From Ehretia macrophylla (lineage: Eukaryota > Streptophyta > Magnoliopsida > Boraginales > Ehretiaceae): a DNA stretch of 64,000 bases. Positions within the stretch are counted from its first letter, which is position 1; each line of letters starts with the position of its first letter. Below, in pieces: positions 10,156 through 22,844 of this stretch. Location of the stretch: assembly GCA_037974665.1 (NCBI GenBank), contig CM075767.1, forward strand, positions 31,521,498 through 31,585,497, in the 5' to 3' direction. The position numbers and the translations under genes were made by a program. The notes under the pieces are model-generated. The model was not told where the DNA came from and ran no database searches. It was given only the letters and a program-made list of their open reading frames with translations.

Positions 10156-10712
10156 CTTTTCAATTATTTTTCCTCCTGTTATGGTTGCCAAGATACTTTA
10201 TCCACCACATTTTTATTATCGAATCCCACGGCACCTTGTGCAAGACAACTTCGCTTCACGTGGAGGCTGGGCCCGCAAATCGAGGGCGTAGGGCTTGTGA
10301 CTAGGTCTCCGTCGCTCCGGTGCCCATAACGTTTTATCTGTACAGAGTTACGCAGCGCACAGCATACCGTTGGAAAGATCTTCGAGAGCTCTACGATGGG
10401 GGCAGCTAGCTTGCACGCTGTGCCTTTTTTGGAGTCCAAAATCGAACGTTTTTATTTATTTCGGGCTACTTTTCTAATTTAGCTCTGTTTTTCCGTTTCG
10501 GATCGTACGTCGTGAGCAGTTAAAAGGACGACAAACATACTCGCGGGACATTAGAGGGCCCTACAACGCGTCGATATCACGTCTTGCGAGGATGCTGCGT
10601 TGTTGAAGCCGATGGGTTGTTGTTAAGCCCATTGGGCCTTCTGAATGGTCCATCTCTTTAGGCTAGGACAGTGAACCGTTAACACATAAAGGAATTGTGC
10701 CCTCAACATGAC

Positions 10713-10832
10713 GGGTGCGATCATACCAGCACTAATGCACCGGATCCCATCCGCACTCCGAAGTTAAGCGTGCTTGGGCGAGACTAGTACTAGTATGGGT
10801 GACCCCCAGGGAAGCCCTCGTGTTGCACCCCC
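10713..10832 (+). rRNA. 5S rRNA: 5S rRNA gene, copy 11
   Basis: Full length. Variants A40C, A42C, G72C, G82T, T96A, T103C. Class I spacer. Confidence 0.95.
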
Positions 10833-11389
10833 CTTTTCAATTTTTTTTCCTCCGGTTATGGTTGCCAAGATACTTTATCCACCACATTTCTATTATCGAA
10901 TCCCACAGCACCTTGGGCAAGGCAACTTCGCTTCACGTGGAGGTTGGGCCCGCAAATCGAGGGCGTAGGGCTTGTGACCAGCTCTCCGTCGCTCCGGTGC
11001 CCATAAGTTTTTATCTGTAAGGAGTTACGCGGCGCATAGCATACCGTTGGAAAGCTCTTCGAGAGCTCTATGATGGGAGCAGCTAGCTTGCTCGCTGTGC
11101 CATTGTTGAAGCCCAAAATCGAACGTTTTTATCTGTTTTGGGCCACTTTTCTAATTTAGCTCTGTTTTTCCTTTCCGGATCATATGTCGTGAGCTATTAA
11201 AAGGACGAAAAACTTACTCGTGGGACATTAGAGGGCCCTACAACTCTTCGATATCACGTCTTGCGAGGATGCTGCGTTGTTGAAGCCGATGGGTTGTTGT
11301 TAAGCCCATTGGGCTTTCTGAATGGTCCATCTCTCTAGGCTGGGACCGTGAACCGTTAACACATAAAGGAATTGTGCCCTCAACATGAT

Positions 11390-11509
11390 GGGTATGAAGA
11401 TACCAACACTAATGCACCGGATCCCATTAGAACTCCGAAGTTAAGCGTGCTTGGGCGAGACTAGTACTAGTATGGGTGACCCCCAGGGAAGTCCTCGTGT
11501 TGCACCCCC
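11390..11509 (+). rRNA. 5S rRNA: 5S rRNA gene, copy 12 (diverged 5' end)
   Basis: Full length with a cluster of changes near the start: G5A, C6T, T9A, C10G, G17A; also C39T, G72C, G82T, T96A. The gene end resembles copy 11, but a class III spacer follows, which suggests recombination between units. Confidence 0.93.
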
Positions 11510-12067
11510 ATTTTCAAATTTTTTTCCCCCGGTTAGGGTTGCCAAGATACTTTATCCACCACATTTCTATTATCGAATCCCACGACACCTTGGGCAAGAC
11601 AACTTCGCTTCACGTGGAGGCTGGGCCAGCAAACCGAGGGCGTTGGGCTTGGGACCAGGTCTCCTTTACTACGGTGCCCATAACTTTTGATCCGTAAGGA
11701 GTTATGCGGCGCACAGCATACCGTTGGAAAGCTCTCTGAGTGCTCTACGACGGGGGCAGCCAGCTTTCTTGCCATGCCCTTTTTTGGAGACCAAAATTGA
11801 ATGTTTTCATCAGTTTTGGGCCACTTTTCTTTTTTAGCTCTGTTTTTCCGTCCAGGATCATACGTCGTGAGCAGTTAAAAGGACGACAACCTTACTCACG
11901 GGACATTAGAGGGCCCTACAACGCGTTGATATCTCGTCTTGCGAGGATGCTGGGTTGTTGAAGTGGATGGGTTGTCGTTAAGCCCATTGCGCCTTCTGAA
12001 TGGGCCATCTCTCTAGGCTGGGACTGTGAACCATTAACACATAAAGGACTTGTGCCCTCAACATGGC

Positions 12068-12187
12068 GGGTGCGATCATACCAGCACTAATGCACAGGAT
12101 CCCATCAGAACTCCGAAGTTAACCGTGCTTGGGCGAGACTAGTACTAGGATGGGTGACCCTTTGGGAAGTCCTCGTGTTGCACCCTA
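12068..12187 (+). rRNA. 5S rRNA: 5S rRNA gene, copy 13
   Basis: Full length. Variants C29A, G56C (in the A box), G72C, C94T, C95T. Confidence 0.95.
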
Positions 12188-12744
12188 CTTTTCAATTTTT
12201 TTTCCTCCAGTTATGGTTTCCAAGATACTTTATCCACCACATTTCTATTATCGAATCCCACGGTACCTTGGGCAAGACAACTTCGCTTCACGTGGAGGTT
12301 GGGCCCGTAAATCGAGGGCGTAGGGCTTGTGACCAGGTCTCCGTCGCTCCGGTGCCTATAACTTTTTATCTATAAGGAGTTAAGCGGCGCACAGCATACC
12401 GTTGGAAAGCTCTTCGAGAGCTCTACGATGGGGGCAGCTAGTTTGCTCGCTGTGCCCTTTTTGGAGCTCAAAATCAAATGTTTTTATCTGTTTCTAGCCA
12501 CTTTTCTAATTTTGCTATATTTTTCCGTTCCGGATCGTACGTCGTGAGCTATTAAAAGGACGACAAACTTACTCGCGGGAAATTAGAGCACCCTACAATG
12601 CTTCGATATCACATGTTGCGAGGATGCTGCATTGTTGAAGCCGATGGGTTGTTGTTAAGCCCATTGGGCCTTCTGAATGGTCCATCTCTCTAGGTTGGGA
12701 CTGTGAACCGTTAACACATAAAGGAATTGTGCCCTCAACATGAT

Positions 12745-12864
12745 AGGTGCGATCACACCAAAACTAATGCACCGGATCCCATCAGAAGTCCAAAGTTAAG
12801 CGTACTTGGGCGAGAGTAGTACTAGGATGGATGACCCCCTGGGAAGTCCTCGTGTTGCACCCAC
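12745..12864 (+). rRNA. 5S rRNA: 5S rRNA gene, copy 14 (diverged)
   Basis: Full length. Variants G1A, T12C, G17A, C18A, C44G, G48A, G60A, G87A. The changed first base and the A box and C box changes make an active role doubtful. Confidence 0.93.
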
Positions 12865-13421
12865 TTTTTCAATTTTTTTCCCTCCTGTTAGGGTTGCCAA
12901 GATACTTTATCCACCACATTTCTATTATCGAATCCCACGGCACCTTGTGCAAGACAACTTCACTTCACATGGAGGCTGGGCCCGCAAACTGAGGGCGTTG
13001 GGCTTGTGACCAGCTCTCCGTCGCTCCGGTGCCCATAACTTTTGATCTGCAAGGAGTTACGCGGCGCACAGCATACCGTCGGAAAGCTCTCCGAGAGCTC
13101 TACGATGGGGGTAGTCAGCTTGCCTGATGTGCCCTTTTTGGAGCCCAAAATCGAACGTTTTCATCAGTTTCAAGCCACTTTTCTAATTTAGATCTGTTTT
13201 TCCGTCCCGGATCGTACGACGTTAGCTGTTGAAAGGACGACAACCTTACTCGCAGGACATTAGAGGACCCTACAACGCGTCGATATCTCGTCTTGCGAGG
13301 ATGCTGGGTTGTTGAAGCAGAAGAGCTGTCGTTAAGCCCATTGGGCCTTCTGAATGGTCCATCTCTCTAGGCTGGGACTATGAACCGTTAATACATAAAG
13401 GAATTGTGCCCTCAACATGAT

Positions 13422-13541
13422 GGGTGCGATCATACCAACACTAATGCACCGGATCCCATCAGAACTCCGAAGTTAAGCGTGCTTGGGCTAGACTAGTACT
13501 AGGATGGGTGACCCCCTGGGAAGTCCTCGTGTTGCACCCCC
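13422..13541 (+). rRNA. 5S rRNA: 5S rRNA gene, copy 15
   Basis: Full length. Variants G17A, G68T, G72C. Confidence 0.97.
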
Positions 13542-14098
13542 CTTTTTAATTTTTTTTCCTCCTGTTAGGGTTACCAATATACTTTATCCACCACATTTCT
13601 ATTATCGAATCCCACGGCACCTTGGGGAAGACAACTTCGCTTCACGTGGAAGATGGGCCAGCAAACCGAGGGCGTAGGGCTTGTGACCAGGTCTCCTTCC
13701 CTCTTGTGCCCATAACTTTTGATCCGTAAGGAGTTACGCGGCGGACAACATACCGTTGGAAAACTCTCCGAGAGCTCTCCGACGGGGGTAGTCAGCTTGC
13801 TTGCTTGGCCCTTTTTGGATCCCAAAATTGAACGTTTTCATTCGTTTCGGGCCACTTTTCTAATTTTGCTCTGTTATTCCGTCCCGTATCGTACGTCGTG
13901 AGCTGTTAAAAGGATGACAACCTAACTCGCGAGACATTAGAGGGCCCTACAACGTTGTGATATCTCGTCTTGCGAGGATGCTGGGTTGTTGAAGCGGATG
14001 GGTTGTCGTTAAGCCCATTAGGCCTTCTAAATGGGCCATCTCTCTATGCTGGGACTGTGAACCGTTAACAAATAAAGGAATTGTGCGATCAACATGAC

Positions 14099-14218
14099 TG
14101 GTGCGGTCATACCAGCACTATTTCACCGGATCCCATCAGAACTCCGAAGTTAAGCGTGCTTGGGCGAGAGTAGTACAAGGATGGCTGACCCCCTGGGAAG
14201 TCTACGTGTTGCACCCTC
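14099..14218 (+). rRNA. 5S rRNA: 5S rRNA gene, copy 16 (diverged)
   Basis: Full length. Variants G1T, A8G, A23T, G25T, T79A, G87C, C105T, T106A. The upstream element reads AACAAATAAAGG rather than AACACATAAAGG. Confidence 0.93.
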
Positions 14219-14775
14219 CTTTTCAATTTTTTTTGCTCCGGTTAGGGTTGCCAAGATACTTTATCCACCACGTTTCTATTATCAAATCGTACGGCACCTT
14301 GGGCAAGACAACTTCGTTTCACGTGGAGGCTGGGCCAGCAAGCCGAGGCCGTAGGGCTTGTGACCAGGTCTCCCTCGCTCCGGTGTCCATAACTTTTGAT
14401 CCGTAAGGAGTTACGCGGCGCACAGCATACCGTTGGAAAGCTCTCCGAGAGCTCTACGACGGGGCAGCTAGCTTGCATGCTATACCCTTTTCGGGTGCCC
14501 AAAATCGAACGTTTTCATCAGTTTCGGGCCACTTTTCTTTTTTAGCTCTATTTTTTCGTCCCGGATCGTACGTATGGAGTTGTTAAAAGGACGACAACCT
14601 TACTCACGGGACATTAGAGGGCCCTACAACTCGTCGATATCTTGTCTTGCGAGGATGCTGGGTTGTTGAAGCGGATGGGTTATCGTTAAGCCCGTTGCGC
14701 ATTCTGAATGGGCCATCTCTCTAGGCTGGGATTGTGAACCGTTAACACATAAAGGAATTGTGCCCTCAACATGAC

Positions 14776-14895
14776 GGGTGCGATCATACCAGCACTAATG
14801 CACGGGATCCCATCAGAACTCCGAAGTTTAGCGTGCTTGGGCGAGACTAGTACTAGGATGTATGACCCCTTGGGAAGTCCTCGTGTTGCATCCCC
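14776..14895 (+). rRNA. 5S rRNA: 5S rRNA gene, copy 17 (diverged)
   Basis: Full length. Variants C29G, A54T (A box), G72C, G86T and G87A (C box), C95T, C116T. The first TTTT of the terminator is broken to TTGT, but the following T7 run remains. Confidence 0.93.
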
Positions 14896-15450
14896 CTTGT
14901 CAATTTTTTTCCACTTTTATGGTTGCCAAGATACTTTATCCACCACTTTTCTATTATCGAATCCCACGACACCTTGGGCAAGACAACTTCACTTCACGTG
15001 GAGGCTGGGCCCGCAAATCGAGGGCATAGGGCATGTGAATAGGTCTCTGTCGCTCCGGTGCCCATAACATTTTATCTGTACTGAGTTACGCAGCGCACAG
15101 CATACCGTTGGAAAGATCTTCGAGAGCTCTACGATGGGGGCAGCTAGCTTGCTCGCTGTGCTCTTTTTAGAGCCCAAAATCGAACGTTTTCATCAGTTTC
15201 GGGCCACTTTTCTAATTTAGCACAGATTTTCCGTCCCGGATCGTACGTCGTGAGCGGTTAAAAGGACGAAAACCTTACTCGCAGGACATTAGAGGACCCT
15301 ACAACGCGTCAATATCTCGTCTTGCGATGATGCTGGGTTGTTGAAGCAGATGGGTTGTCGTTAAGCCCATTGGGCCTTCTGAATGGGCCATCTCGCTAGG
15401 CTGGGACTGTGAACCGTTAACACATAAAGGAATTGTGCCATCAACATAAC

Positions 15451-15562
15451 GGGTGCGATCATACCAGCACTAATGCACCGGATCCCATCAGAACTCCGAA
15501 GTTAAGCGTTCTTGGGCGAGAGTAGTACCAGTATGGGTGACCCCCAGGGAAGTACTCGTGTT
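15451..15562 (+). pseudogene. 5S rRNA gene, copy 18, 3'-truncated
   Basis: The first 112 bases of a 5S gene (variants G60T, T79C, G82T, T96A, C104A). It then jumps from GTGTT directly to CCTCCGGTTATGG: 24 bp holding GCACCC, the C-run and the whole terminator are gone. The 3' strand of the terminal stem is lost, so a normal 5S RNA cannot be made, and a transcript would read into spacer. The same unit has a second deletion of 28 bp near 15788. Confidence 0.93.
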
Positions 15563-16075
15563 CCTCCGGTTATGGTTGCCAATATACTTTATCCACCACA
15601 TTTCTATTATCAAATCCCACGGCACCTTGGGCAAGACAACTTCGCTTCACGTGGAGGCTGGGCCCGCAAACCGAGGGCGTAGGGCTTGTGACTAGGTCTC
15701 CGTCGCTCCGGTGCCCATAAATTTTTAACTGTAAGGTGTTATGCGGCGTACAGCATACCATTGGAATGCTCTTCGAGAGCTCTACGACTTTTTGGAGCCC
15801 AAAACTGAACGTTTTTCTCTGTTTCGGGCCACTTTTCTAATTTACCTCTGTTTTTTCGTTCCGGATCGTACGTCGTGAGCTATTAAAAGGACGACAAACT
15901 TACCCGTGGGACATTAGAGGGCCCTACAATGTGTCGATATCACGTCTTGCTAGGATGCTACGTTGTTGAAGCGGATGGGTTGTTGTTAAGCCCATTGGGC
16001 CTTCTAAATGGGCCATCTCTCAAGGCTGGGACTGTGAACCGTTAACACATAAAGGAATTGTGCCCTCAACATGAT

Positions 16076-16195
16076 GGGTGCGATCATACCAACACTAATG
16101 CACCGGATCCCATCAGAACTCCGAAGTTAAGCGTGCTTGGGCGAGAGTTGTACTAGTATGGGTGACCCCCTAGGAAGTACTCGTGTTGCACCCCC
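16076..16195 (+). rRNA. 5S rRNA: 5S rRNA gene, copy 19
   Basis: Full length. Variants G17A, A74T, G82T, G97A, C104A. G82T and C104A are shared with the preceding truncated copy. Confidence 0.95.
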
Positions 16196-16752
16196 CCTTT
16201 TCAATTTTTTTTACTCCGGTTAGGGTTGCCAAGATACTTTATCCACCACATTTCCTTTATCGAATCCCACGGCACCTTAGCAAGACAACTTCGCTTCACG
16301 GGGAGGCTGGGCCCGCAAACCGAGGGCATGGGACTTGTGACCAGCTCTTCGTCGCTCCGGTGCCCATAACCTTTGATCCGTAAGGAGTTACGCGGCGCAC
16401 AGCATACCGTTGGGAAGTTCTCCGAGAGCTCTACGACGGGGGCAGCTAGCTTGCTCGCTTTGCCCTTTTTGGAGCCCAAAATTGAACGTTTTCATCAGTT
16501 TCGGGCCAATTTTATAGTTTAGCTCTGTTTTTCCTTCCCGGATCGTACGTCGCTAGCTATTAAAAGGATGACAACCTTACTCGCAGAACATTAGAGGACC
16601 CTACAACGCGTCGATATCTCGTCTTGTAAGAATGCTGGGTTGTTGAAGCAGATGGGTTGTCTTTAAGCCTATTGGGCCTTCTTAATGGGCTATCTCTTTA
16701 GGCAAGAACTGTGAACCGTTAACACATAAAGGAATTGTGCCCTCAACATGAT

Positions 16753-16872
16753 GGGTGCGATCATACCAGCACTAATGCACCGGATCCTATCAGAACTCCG
16801 AAGTTAAGCATGCTTGGGCGAGAGTAGTACTAGGATGGGTGACCCCCTGGGATGTCCTCGTGTTGCACCCCC
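16753..16872 (+). rRNA. 5S rRNA: 5S rRNA gene, copy 20
   Basis: Full length. Variants C36T, G58A, A101T. The spacer resembles those of copies 21 and 23 (ATGGGCCCGCAAACC, ...GAAGCTAGCTTGCTTGCTTTGTC). Confidence 0.96.
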
Positions 16873-17429
16873 CTTTTCAATTTTTTTTCCTCCGGTTAGG
16901 GTTGCCAAGATACTTTATCCACAACATGTCTATTATTGAATTCCATGGCACCTTGGGCAAGACAACTTTGCTTCACGTGGAGGATGGGCCCGCAAACCGA
17001 GGGCGTAGAGCTTGTGACCAGCTCTTCATCGCTCCGGGCCCCATAACTTTTGATCCGTAAGGAGTTACGCGGCGCACATCATATCGTTGGAAAGCTCTCT
17101 GAGTGCTCTACGACGGGGGAAGCTAGCTTGCTTGCTTTGTCATTTTTGGAGCCCAAAATCGAACATTTTCATCAGTTTTGGGACAATTTTTTAATTTGGC
17201 TCTGTTTTTTCATCCCGGATCGTACGCCGCGAGTTGTTAAAAGGACGACAACCTTACTCGCAGGACATTAGAGGACCCTACAACGTGTCGATATCTCGTC
17301 TTGTAAGAATGCTAGGTTGTTGAAGCAGATGGGTTGTCGTTAAGCCCATTGGGCCTTCTTAATGGGCTATCTCTTTAGGCTAGAACTGTGAACCGTTAAC
17401 ACATAAAGGAATTGTGCCCTCAACATGAT

Positions 17430-17549
17430 GGGTGCGATCATACCAGCACTAATGCACCGGATCCCATCAGAACTCTGAAGTTAAGCGTGCTTGGGCAAGA
17501 GTAGTACTAGGATGGGTAACCCCTTGGGAAGTCCTCGTGTTGCACCCCC
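17430..17549 (+). rRNA. 5S rRNA: 5S rRNA gene, copy 21
   Basis: Full length. Variants C47T, G68A, G89A, C95T. First half of the first dimer of the higher-order repeat; pairs with copy 23. Confidence 0.96.
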
Positions 17550-18106
17550 CTTTTCAATTTTTTGTCCTCCGGTTAGGGTTGCCAAGATACTTTATCCACA
17601 ACATTTCTATTATCGAATTTCACGGCACCTTGGGCATGACAACTTCGCTTCACGTGGAGGATGGGCCCGCAAACCGAGGGCGTATGGCTTGTGACCAGCT
17701 CTTCGTCGCTGTGGGGCCCATAACTTTTGATCCGGAAGGAGTTACGCGGCGCACATCATACCGTTGGAAAGCTCTCCGAGAGCTCTACGATGGGGGAAGC
17801 TAGCTTGCTTGCTGTGTCATTTTTGGAGCCCAAAATCGAACATTTTCATCAGTTTCGGGCCAATTTTTTAATTTAGCTCCGTTTTTCCGTCCCGGATCGT
17901 ACGCCGTGAGTTGTTAAAAGGACAACAACCTTACTCGCAGGACATTAGAGGACCCTACAACGCGTCGATATCTCGTCTTGCGAGGATGCTAGGTTGTTGA
18001 AGCAGATAGGTTGTCGTTAAGCCCATTAGGCCTTTTGAATGGGCTATCTCTCTAGGCTGGAATTGTGAACCGTTTACACATAAATGAATTATGCCCTCAA
18101 CATGAA

Positions 18107-18226
18107 GGGTGCGATCATACCAGCGCTAATGCACCGGATCCCATCAGAAATCCGAAGTTAAGCATGCTTGGGCGAGAGTAGTACTAGGATGGGTGACCCC
18201 TTGGGAAGTCCTCGTGTTGCACCCCA
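18107..18226 (+). rRNA. 5S rRNA: 5S rRNA gene, copy 22
   Basis: Full length. Variants A19G, C44A, G58A, C95T. The upstream flank CGTTTACACATAAATGAATT is shared only with copy 24, which lies 1354 bp downstream. Confidence 0.96.
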
Positions 18227-18783
18227 CTTTTCAATTTTTTTTCCTCCGGTTAGGGTTGCCAAGATACTTTATCCACCACATTTCTATAATCGAATCCCAC
18301 GGCACCTTGGGCAAGACAATTTCGCTTCACGTGGAGGCTGGGCCCGCAAACCGAGGGCGTAGGGCTTGTGACCAGGTCTCCGTCGCTCCGGTGCCCATAA
18401 CTTTTTATATGTAAGGAGTTACGCGGCGCACAACATACCGTTGGAAAGCACTTCGAGAGCTCTACGACGGGGGGAGCTAGCTTGCTCGTTGCGCCCTTTT
18501 TGGACCCTAAAATCGAACGTTTTTATCTGTTTCGGGCCACTTTTCTAATTTAGACCTATTTTTTTGTTCCGGATCGTAAGTCGTGAGCTGTTAAAAGTAC
18601 GACAAACTTACTCGCGGGACATTAGTGGGCCCTACAATGCGTCGATATCACGTCTTGCGAGGATGCTGCGTTGTTGAAGCGGATGGGTTGTTGTTAAGCC
18701 CATTGGGCCTTCTGCATGGGCCATCTCTCTAGGCTGGGACTGTGAACCGTTAATACATAAAGGAATTGTGCCCTCAACATGAT

Positions 18784-18903
18784 GGGTATGATCATGCCAG
18801 CACTAATGCAATGGATCCCATCAGAACTCCGAAGTTAAGCGTGCTTGGGCGAGAGTAGTACTAGGATGGGTAACCCCTTGGGAAGTCCTCGTGTTGCACC
18901 CCC
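18784..18903 (+). rRNA. 5S rRNA: 5S rRNA gene, copy 23
   Basis: Full length. Variants G5A, C6T, A13G, C28A, C29T, G89A, C95T. The 5' half matches copy 25, and the 3' half with the following spacer matches copy 21. Confidence 0.95.
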
Positions 18904-19460
18904 CTTTTCAATTTTTTTTCCTCCGGTTAGGGTTGCCAAGATACTTTATCCACAACATTTCTATTATCGAATTCCACGGCACCTTGGGCATGACAACTTC
19001 GCTTCACGTGGATGATGGGCCCGCAAACCGAGGGCGTATGGCTTGTGACCAGCTCTTCGTCGCTGTGGGGCCCATAACTTTTGATCCGTAAGGAGTTACG
19101 CGGCGCACACCATACCGTTGGAAAGCTCTCCGAGAGCTCTACGATGGGGGAAGCTAGCTTGCTTGCTGTGTCGTTTTTGGAGCCCAAAATTGAACATTTT
19201 CATCAGTTTCGGGCCAATTTTTTAATTTATCTCCGTTTTTCCGTCCCGGATCGTACGCCGCGAGTTGTTAAAAGGACAACAACATTACTCGCAGGACATT
19301 AGAGGACCCTACAACGCGTCGATATCTCGTCTTGCGAGGATGCTAGGTTGTTGAAGCAGATAGGTTGTCGTTAAGCCCATTGGGCCTTTTGAATGGGCTA
19401 TCTCTCTAGGCTGGAATTGTGAACCGTTTACACATAAATGAATTGTGCCCTCAACATGAA

Positions 19461-19580
19461 GGGTTTGATCATACCAGCGCTAATGCACCGGATCCCATCA
19501 GAAATCCGAAGTTAAGCATGCTTGGGCGAGAGTAGTACTAGGATGGGTGACCCCTTGGGAAGTCCTCGTGTTGCACCCCA
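19461..19580 (+). rRNA. 5S rRNA: 5S rRNA gene, copy 24
   Basis: Full length. Variants G5T, C6T, A19G, C44A, G58A, C95T; near-duplicate of copy 22 including its spacer (GTTGCGCCCTTTTTGGACCC). Confidence 0.96.
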
Positions 19581-20137
19581 CTTTTCAATTTTTTTTCCTC
19601 CGGTTAGGGTTGCCAAGATACTTTATCCACCACATTTCTATTATCGAATCCCACGGCACCTTGGGCAAGACAATTTCGCTTCACGTGGAGGCTGGGCCCG
19701 CAAACTGAGGGCGTAGGGCTTGTGACCAGGTCTCCGTCGCTCCGGTGCCCATAACTTTTTATATGTAAGGAGTTACGCGGCGCACAACATACCGTTGGAA
19801 AGAACTTCGAGAGCTCTACGACGGGGGGAGCTAGCTTGCTCGTTGCGCCCTTTTTGGACCCTAAAATCGAACGTTTTTATCTGTTTTGGGCCACTTTTCT
19901 AATTTAGCCCTATTTTTTCGTTCCGGATCGTAAGTCGTGAGCTGTTAAAAGTACGACAAACTTACTCGCGGGACATTAGTGGGCCCTACAATGCGTCGAT
20001 ATCACGTCTTGCGAGGATGCTGCGTTGTTGAAGCGGATGGGTTGTTGTTAAGCCCATTGGGCCTTCTGCATGGGCCATCTCTCTAGGCTGGGACTGTGAA
20101 CCGTTAATACATAAAGGAATTGTGCCCTCAACATGAT

Positions 20138-20257
20138 GGGTATGATCATGCCAGCACTAATGCAATGGATCCCATCAGAACTCCGAAGTTAAACGTGCTT
20201 GGGCGAGAGTAGTACTAGGATGGGTGACCCCCTGGGAAGCCCTCGTGTTGCACCCCC
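20138..20257 (+). rRNA. 5S rRNA: 5S rRNA gene, copy 25
   Basis: Full length. Variants G5A, C6T, A13G, C28A, C29T, G56A, T103C. The 5' part marks the end of the dimer duplication. Confidence 0.95.
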
Positions 20258-20814
20258 CTTTTCAATTTTTTTTCCTCCGGTTAGGGTTGCCAAGATACTT
20301 TATCCACCACATTTCTATTATTGAATCCCACGGCTCCTTGGGCAAGACAACTTCGCTTCACGTGGAGGCTGGGCCCGCAAACTAAGACCGTAGGGCTTGT
20401 GACCAGCTCTCCGTCGCACCGGTGCCCATAACTTTTGATTTGTAGGGAGTTACGCGGTGCACAACATACCGTTGGGAAGCTCTCCAAGAGCTCTACGACG
20501 GGGGCAGCTTGCTTGCTCGCTGTGCCCTTTTTGGAGCCCAAAATCGAACGTTTTCATCAGTTTCGGTCCACTTTTCTGATTTAGCTCTGTTTTTACTTCC
20601 TGGATCGTTCGTCGTGAGCGGTTAAAAGGATGACAACCTTACTCGCAGGACATTAGAGGACCCTACAACGCGTCGATATCTCATCTTGCGAGGATGCTAG
20701 GTTGTTCAAGCGGATGGGTTGTCGTTAAGCCCATTGGGCCTTCTGAATGGGCCATCTCTCTAGGCTAGGAATGTGAACCGTTAACACATAAAGGAATTGT
20801 GCGATCAACATGAC

Positions 20815-20934
20815 GGGTGCGATCATACCAGCACTAATGCACCGGATCCCATCAGAACTTCGAAGTTAAGCGTGTTTGGGTGAGAGTAGTACTAGGATGG
20901 GTGACCCTCTGGGAAGTCCTCGAGTTGCACCCCC
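20815..20934 (+). rRNA. 5S rRNA: 5S rRNA gene, copy 26
   Basis: Full length. Variants C46T, C61T, C67T, C94T, T109A. Shares C46T, C61T and T109A with the next copy. Confidence 0.95.
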
Positions 20935-21492
20935 CTTTTCAATTTTTTTTGCTCCGGTTAAGGTTGCCAAGATACTTTATCCGCCACATTTCTATTATCG
21001 AATCCCACCGCACCTTGGGCAAGACAACTTCACTTCACGTGGAGGCTGGGCCAGCAAACCGAGGGCGTAGGGCTTGTGAGCAGGTCTCCTTTGCTCCGGT
21101 GCCCATAACTTTTGATCCGTAAGGAGTTACGCGGCACACAGCATACCGTTGGAAAGCACTCCGAGAGCTCTACGACGGGGTAGCCATCTTGCTCGCTATG
21201 CCCTTTTTTGGAGCCCAAAATCGAACGTTTTCATCAGATTCGGACCACTTTTCTTTTTTTGCTCTGTTGTTTCCGTCCCGGATCGTACGTCGTGAGATGT
21301 TAAAAGGATGACAACCTTAGTCACGGGACATTAGAGGGCCCTACAACGCGTCGATATCTCATCTTGCAAGGATGCTGGGTTATTGAAGCGGATGGGTTAT
21401 CATTAAGCCCATTGCGCCTTCTGAATGGGCTATCTCTCTAGGCTGGGACTGTGAACCGTTAACACATAAAGGAATTGTGCGATCAACATGAC

Positions 21493-21612
21493 GGGTACAA
21501 TCATACCAGCACTAATGCACCGGATCCCATCAGAACTTCGAAGTTAAGCCTGTTTGGGCGAGAGTAGTACTAGGATGGGTGACCCCTTGTGAAGTCCTCG
21601 AGTTGCACCCCC
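21493..21612 (+). rRNA. 5S rRNA: 5S rRNA gene, copy 27
   Basis: Full length. Variants G5A, G7A, C46T, G58C, C61T, C95T, G98T, T109A. The first half of its spacer is like copy 26, but a class I spacer follows. Confidence 0.94.
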
Positions 21613-22168
21613 CTTTTCAATTTTTTTTGCTCCGGTTAGGGTTTCCAAGATACTTTATCCATCATATTTCTATTATCGAATCCCACCGCACCTTGGGCAA
21701 GACAACTTCACTTCACGTGGAGGCTGGGCCAGCAAACCGAGGGCGTAGGGCTTGTGACCAGGTCTCCATCGCTCCGGTGCCGATATAATTTTATTTGTAA
21801 GGAGTTACGCGGCGCACAACATACCATTGGAATGCACTTCGAGAGCTCTACGACGGGGGCAGCTAGTTTGCTCGCTGTGCCCTTTTTGGAGCCCAAAATC
21901 GAACGTTTTTATCTATTTCGTGCCACTTTTCTAATTTAGCACTGTTTTTCCATTCCAGATCGTACGTCGTGAGCTGTTAAAAGGATGACAAACTTACTCG
22001 CGGGACATTAGAGGGCCCTACAACGCATCGATATCACGTCTTGCGAGGATGCTGCGTTGTTGAAGCTGATGGGTTGTTGTTAAGCCCATAGGCGTTCTGA
22101 ATGGGCCATCTCTCTAGACTGGGACAGTGAACCGTTAACACATAAAGAAATTGTGCCCTCAACATGAT

Positions 22169-22288
22169 TGGTGCGATCATACCAACACTAATGCACCGGA
22201 TCCCATCAGAACATCGAAGTTAAGCGTGCTTGGGCGAGAGTAGTACTAGGATGGGTGACCCCCTGCGAAGTCCTCGTGTTGCACCCCT
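22169..22288 (+). rRNA. 5S rRNA: 5S rRNA gene, copy 28
   Basis: Full length. Variants G1T, G17A, T45A, C46T, G98C. Confidence 0.95.
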
Positions 22289-22844
22289 CTTTTCAATTTT
22301 TTTTCCACCTGTTAGGGTTGCCAAGATACTTTATCTACCAAATTTATATTATCGAATCCCACGGCACCTTGGGCAAGACAACTTGGCTTCACGTGGAGGT
22401 TGGGCCCGCAAACCGAGGGCGTGGGGCTTGTGACCAGGTATCCGTCGCTCTGGTACCCATAAATTTTTATCTGTAAGGAGTTACGCGGCGCACAGCATAC
22501 CGTTGGAATGCTCTTCGAGAGCTCTACGACAGGGGCAGCTAGCTTGCTCGTTGTGCCCTTTTTGGAGCCCAAAATCGAACGTTTTCATCAGTTTCGAGCC
22601 ACTTTTCTAGTTTAGCTCTGTTTTTCGGTACCGGATCGTACGTCGCGAGCTGTTAAAAGGACGACAACCTTACTCGCAGGACATTAGAGGACCATACAAT
22701 GTGTCGATATCTCGTCTTGCGGGGATGCTGGGTGGTTGAAGCGGATGGGTTGTCGTTAAGCCTTTGGGCCTTCTGAATGGGCTATCACTCTAGGCTGGAA
22801 CTGTGAACCATTAACACATAAAGGAATTGTGCCCTCAACATGAC

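Larger units (their letters stand above)
17430..20137 (+). repeat. Two-unit higher-order repeat, about 1354 bp, two copies
   Basis: Units at 17430 and 18784 share TAACCCCTTGGG in the gene and the spacer motif GGGGGAAGCTAGCTTGCTTG. Units at 18107 and 19461 share CGTTTACACATAAATGAATT, CAGCGCTAATG and TTTTTGGACCCTAAAATCG. The AB-AB order shows the dimer was copied as a block. Confidence 0.8.
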
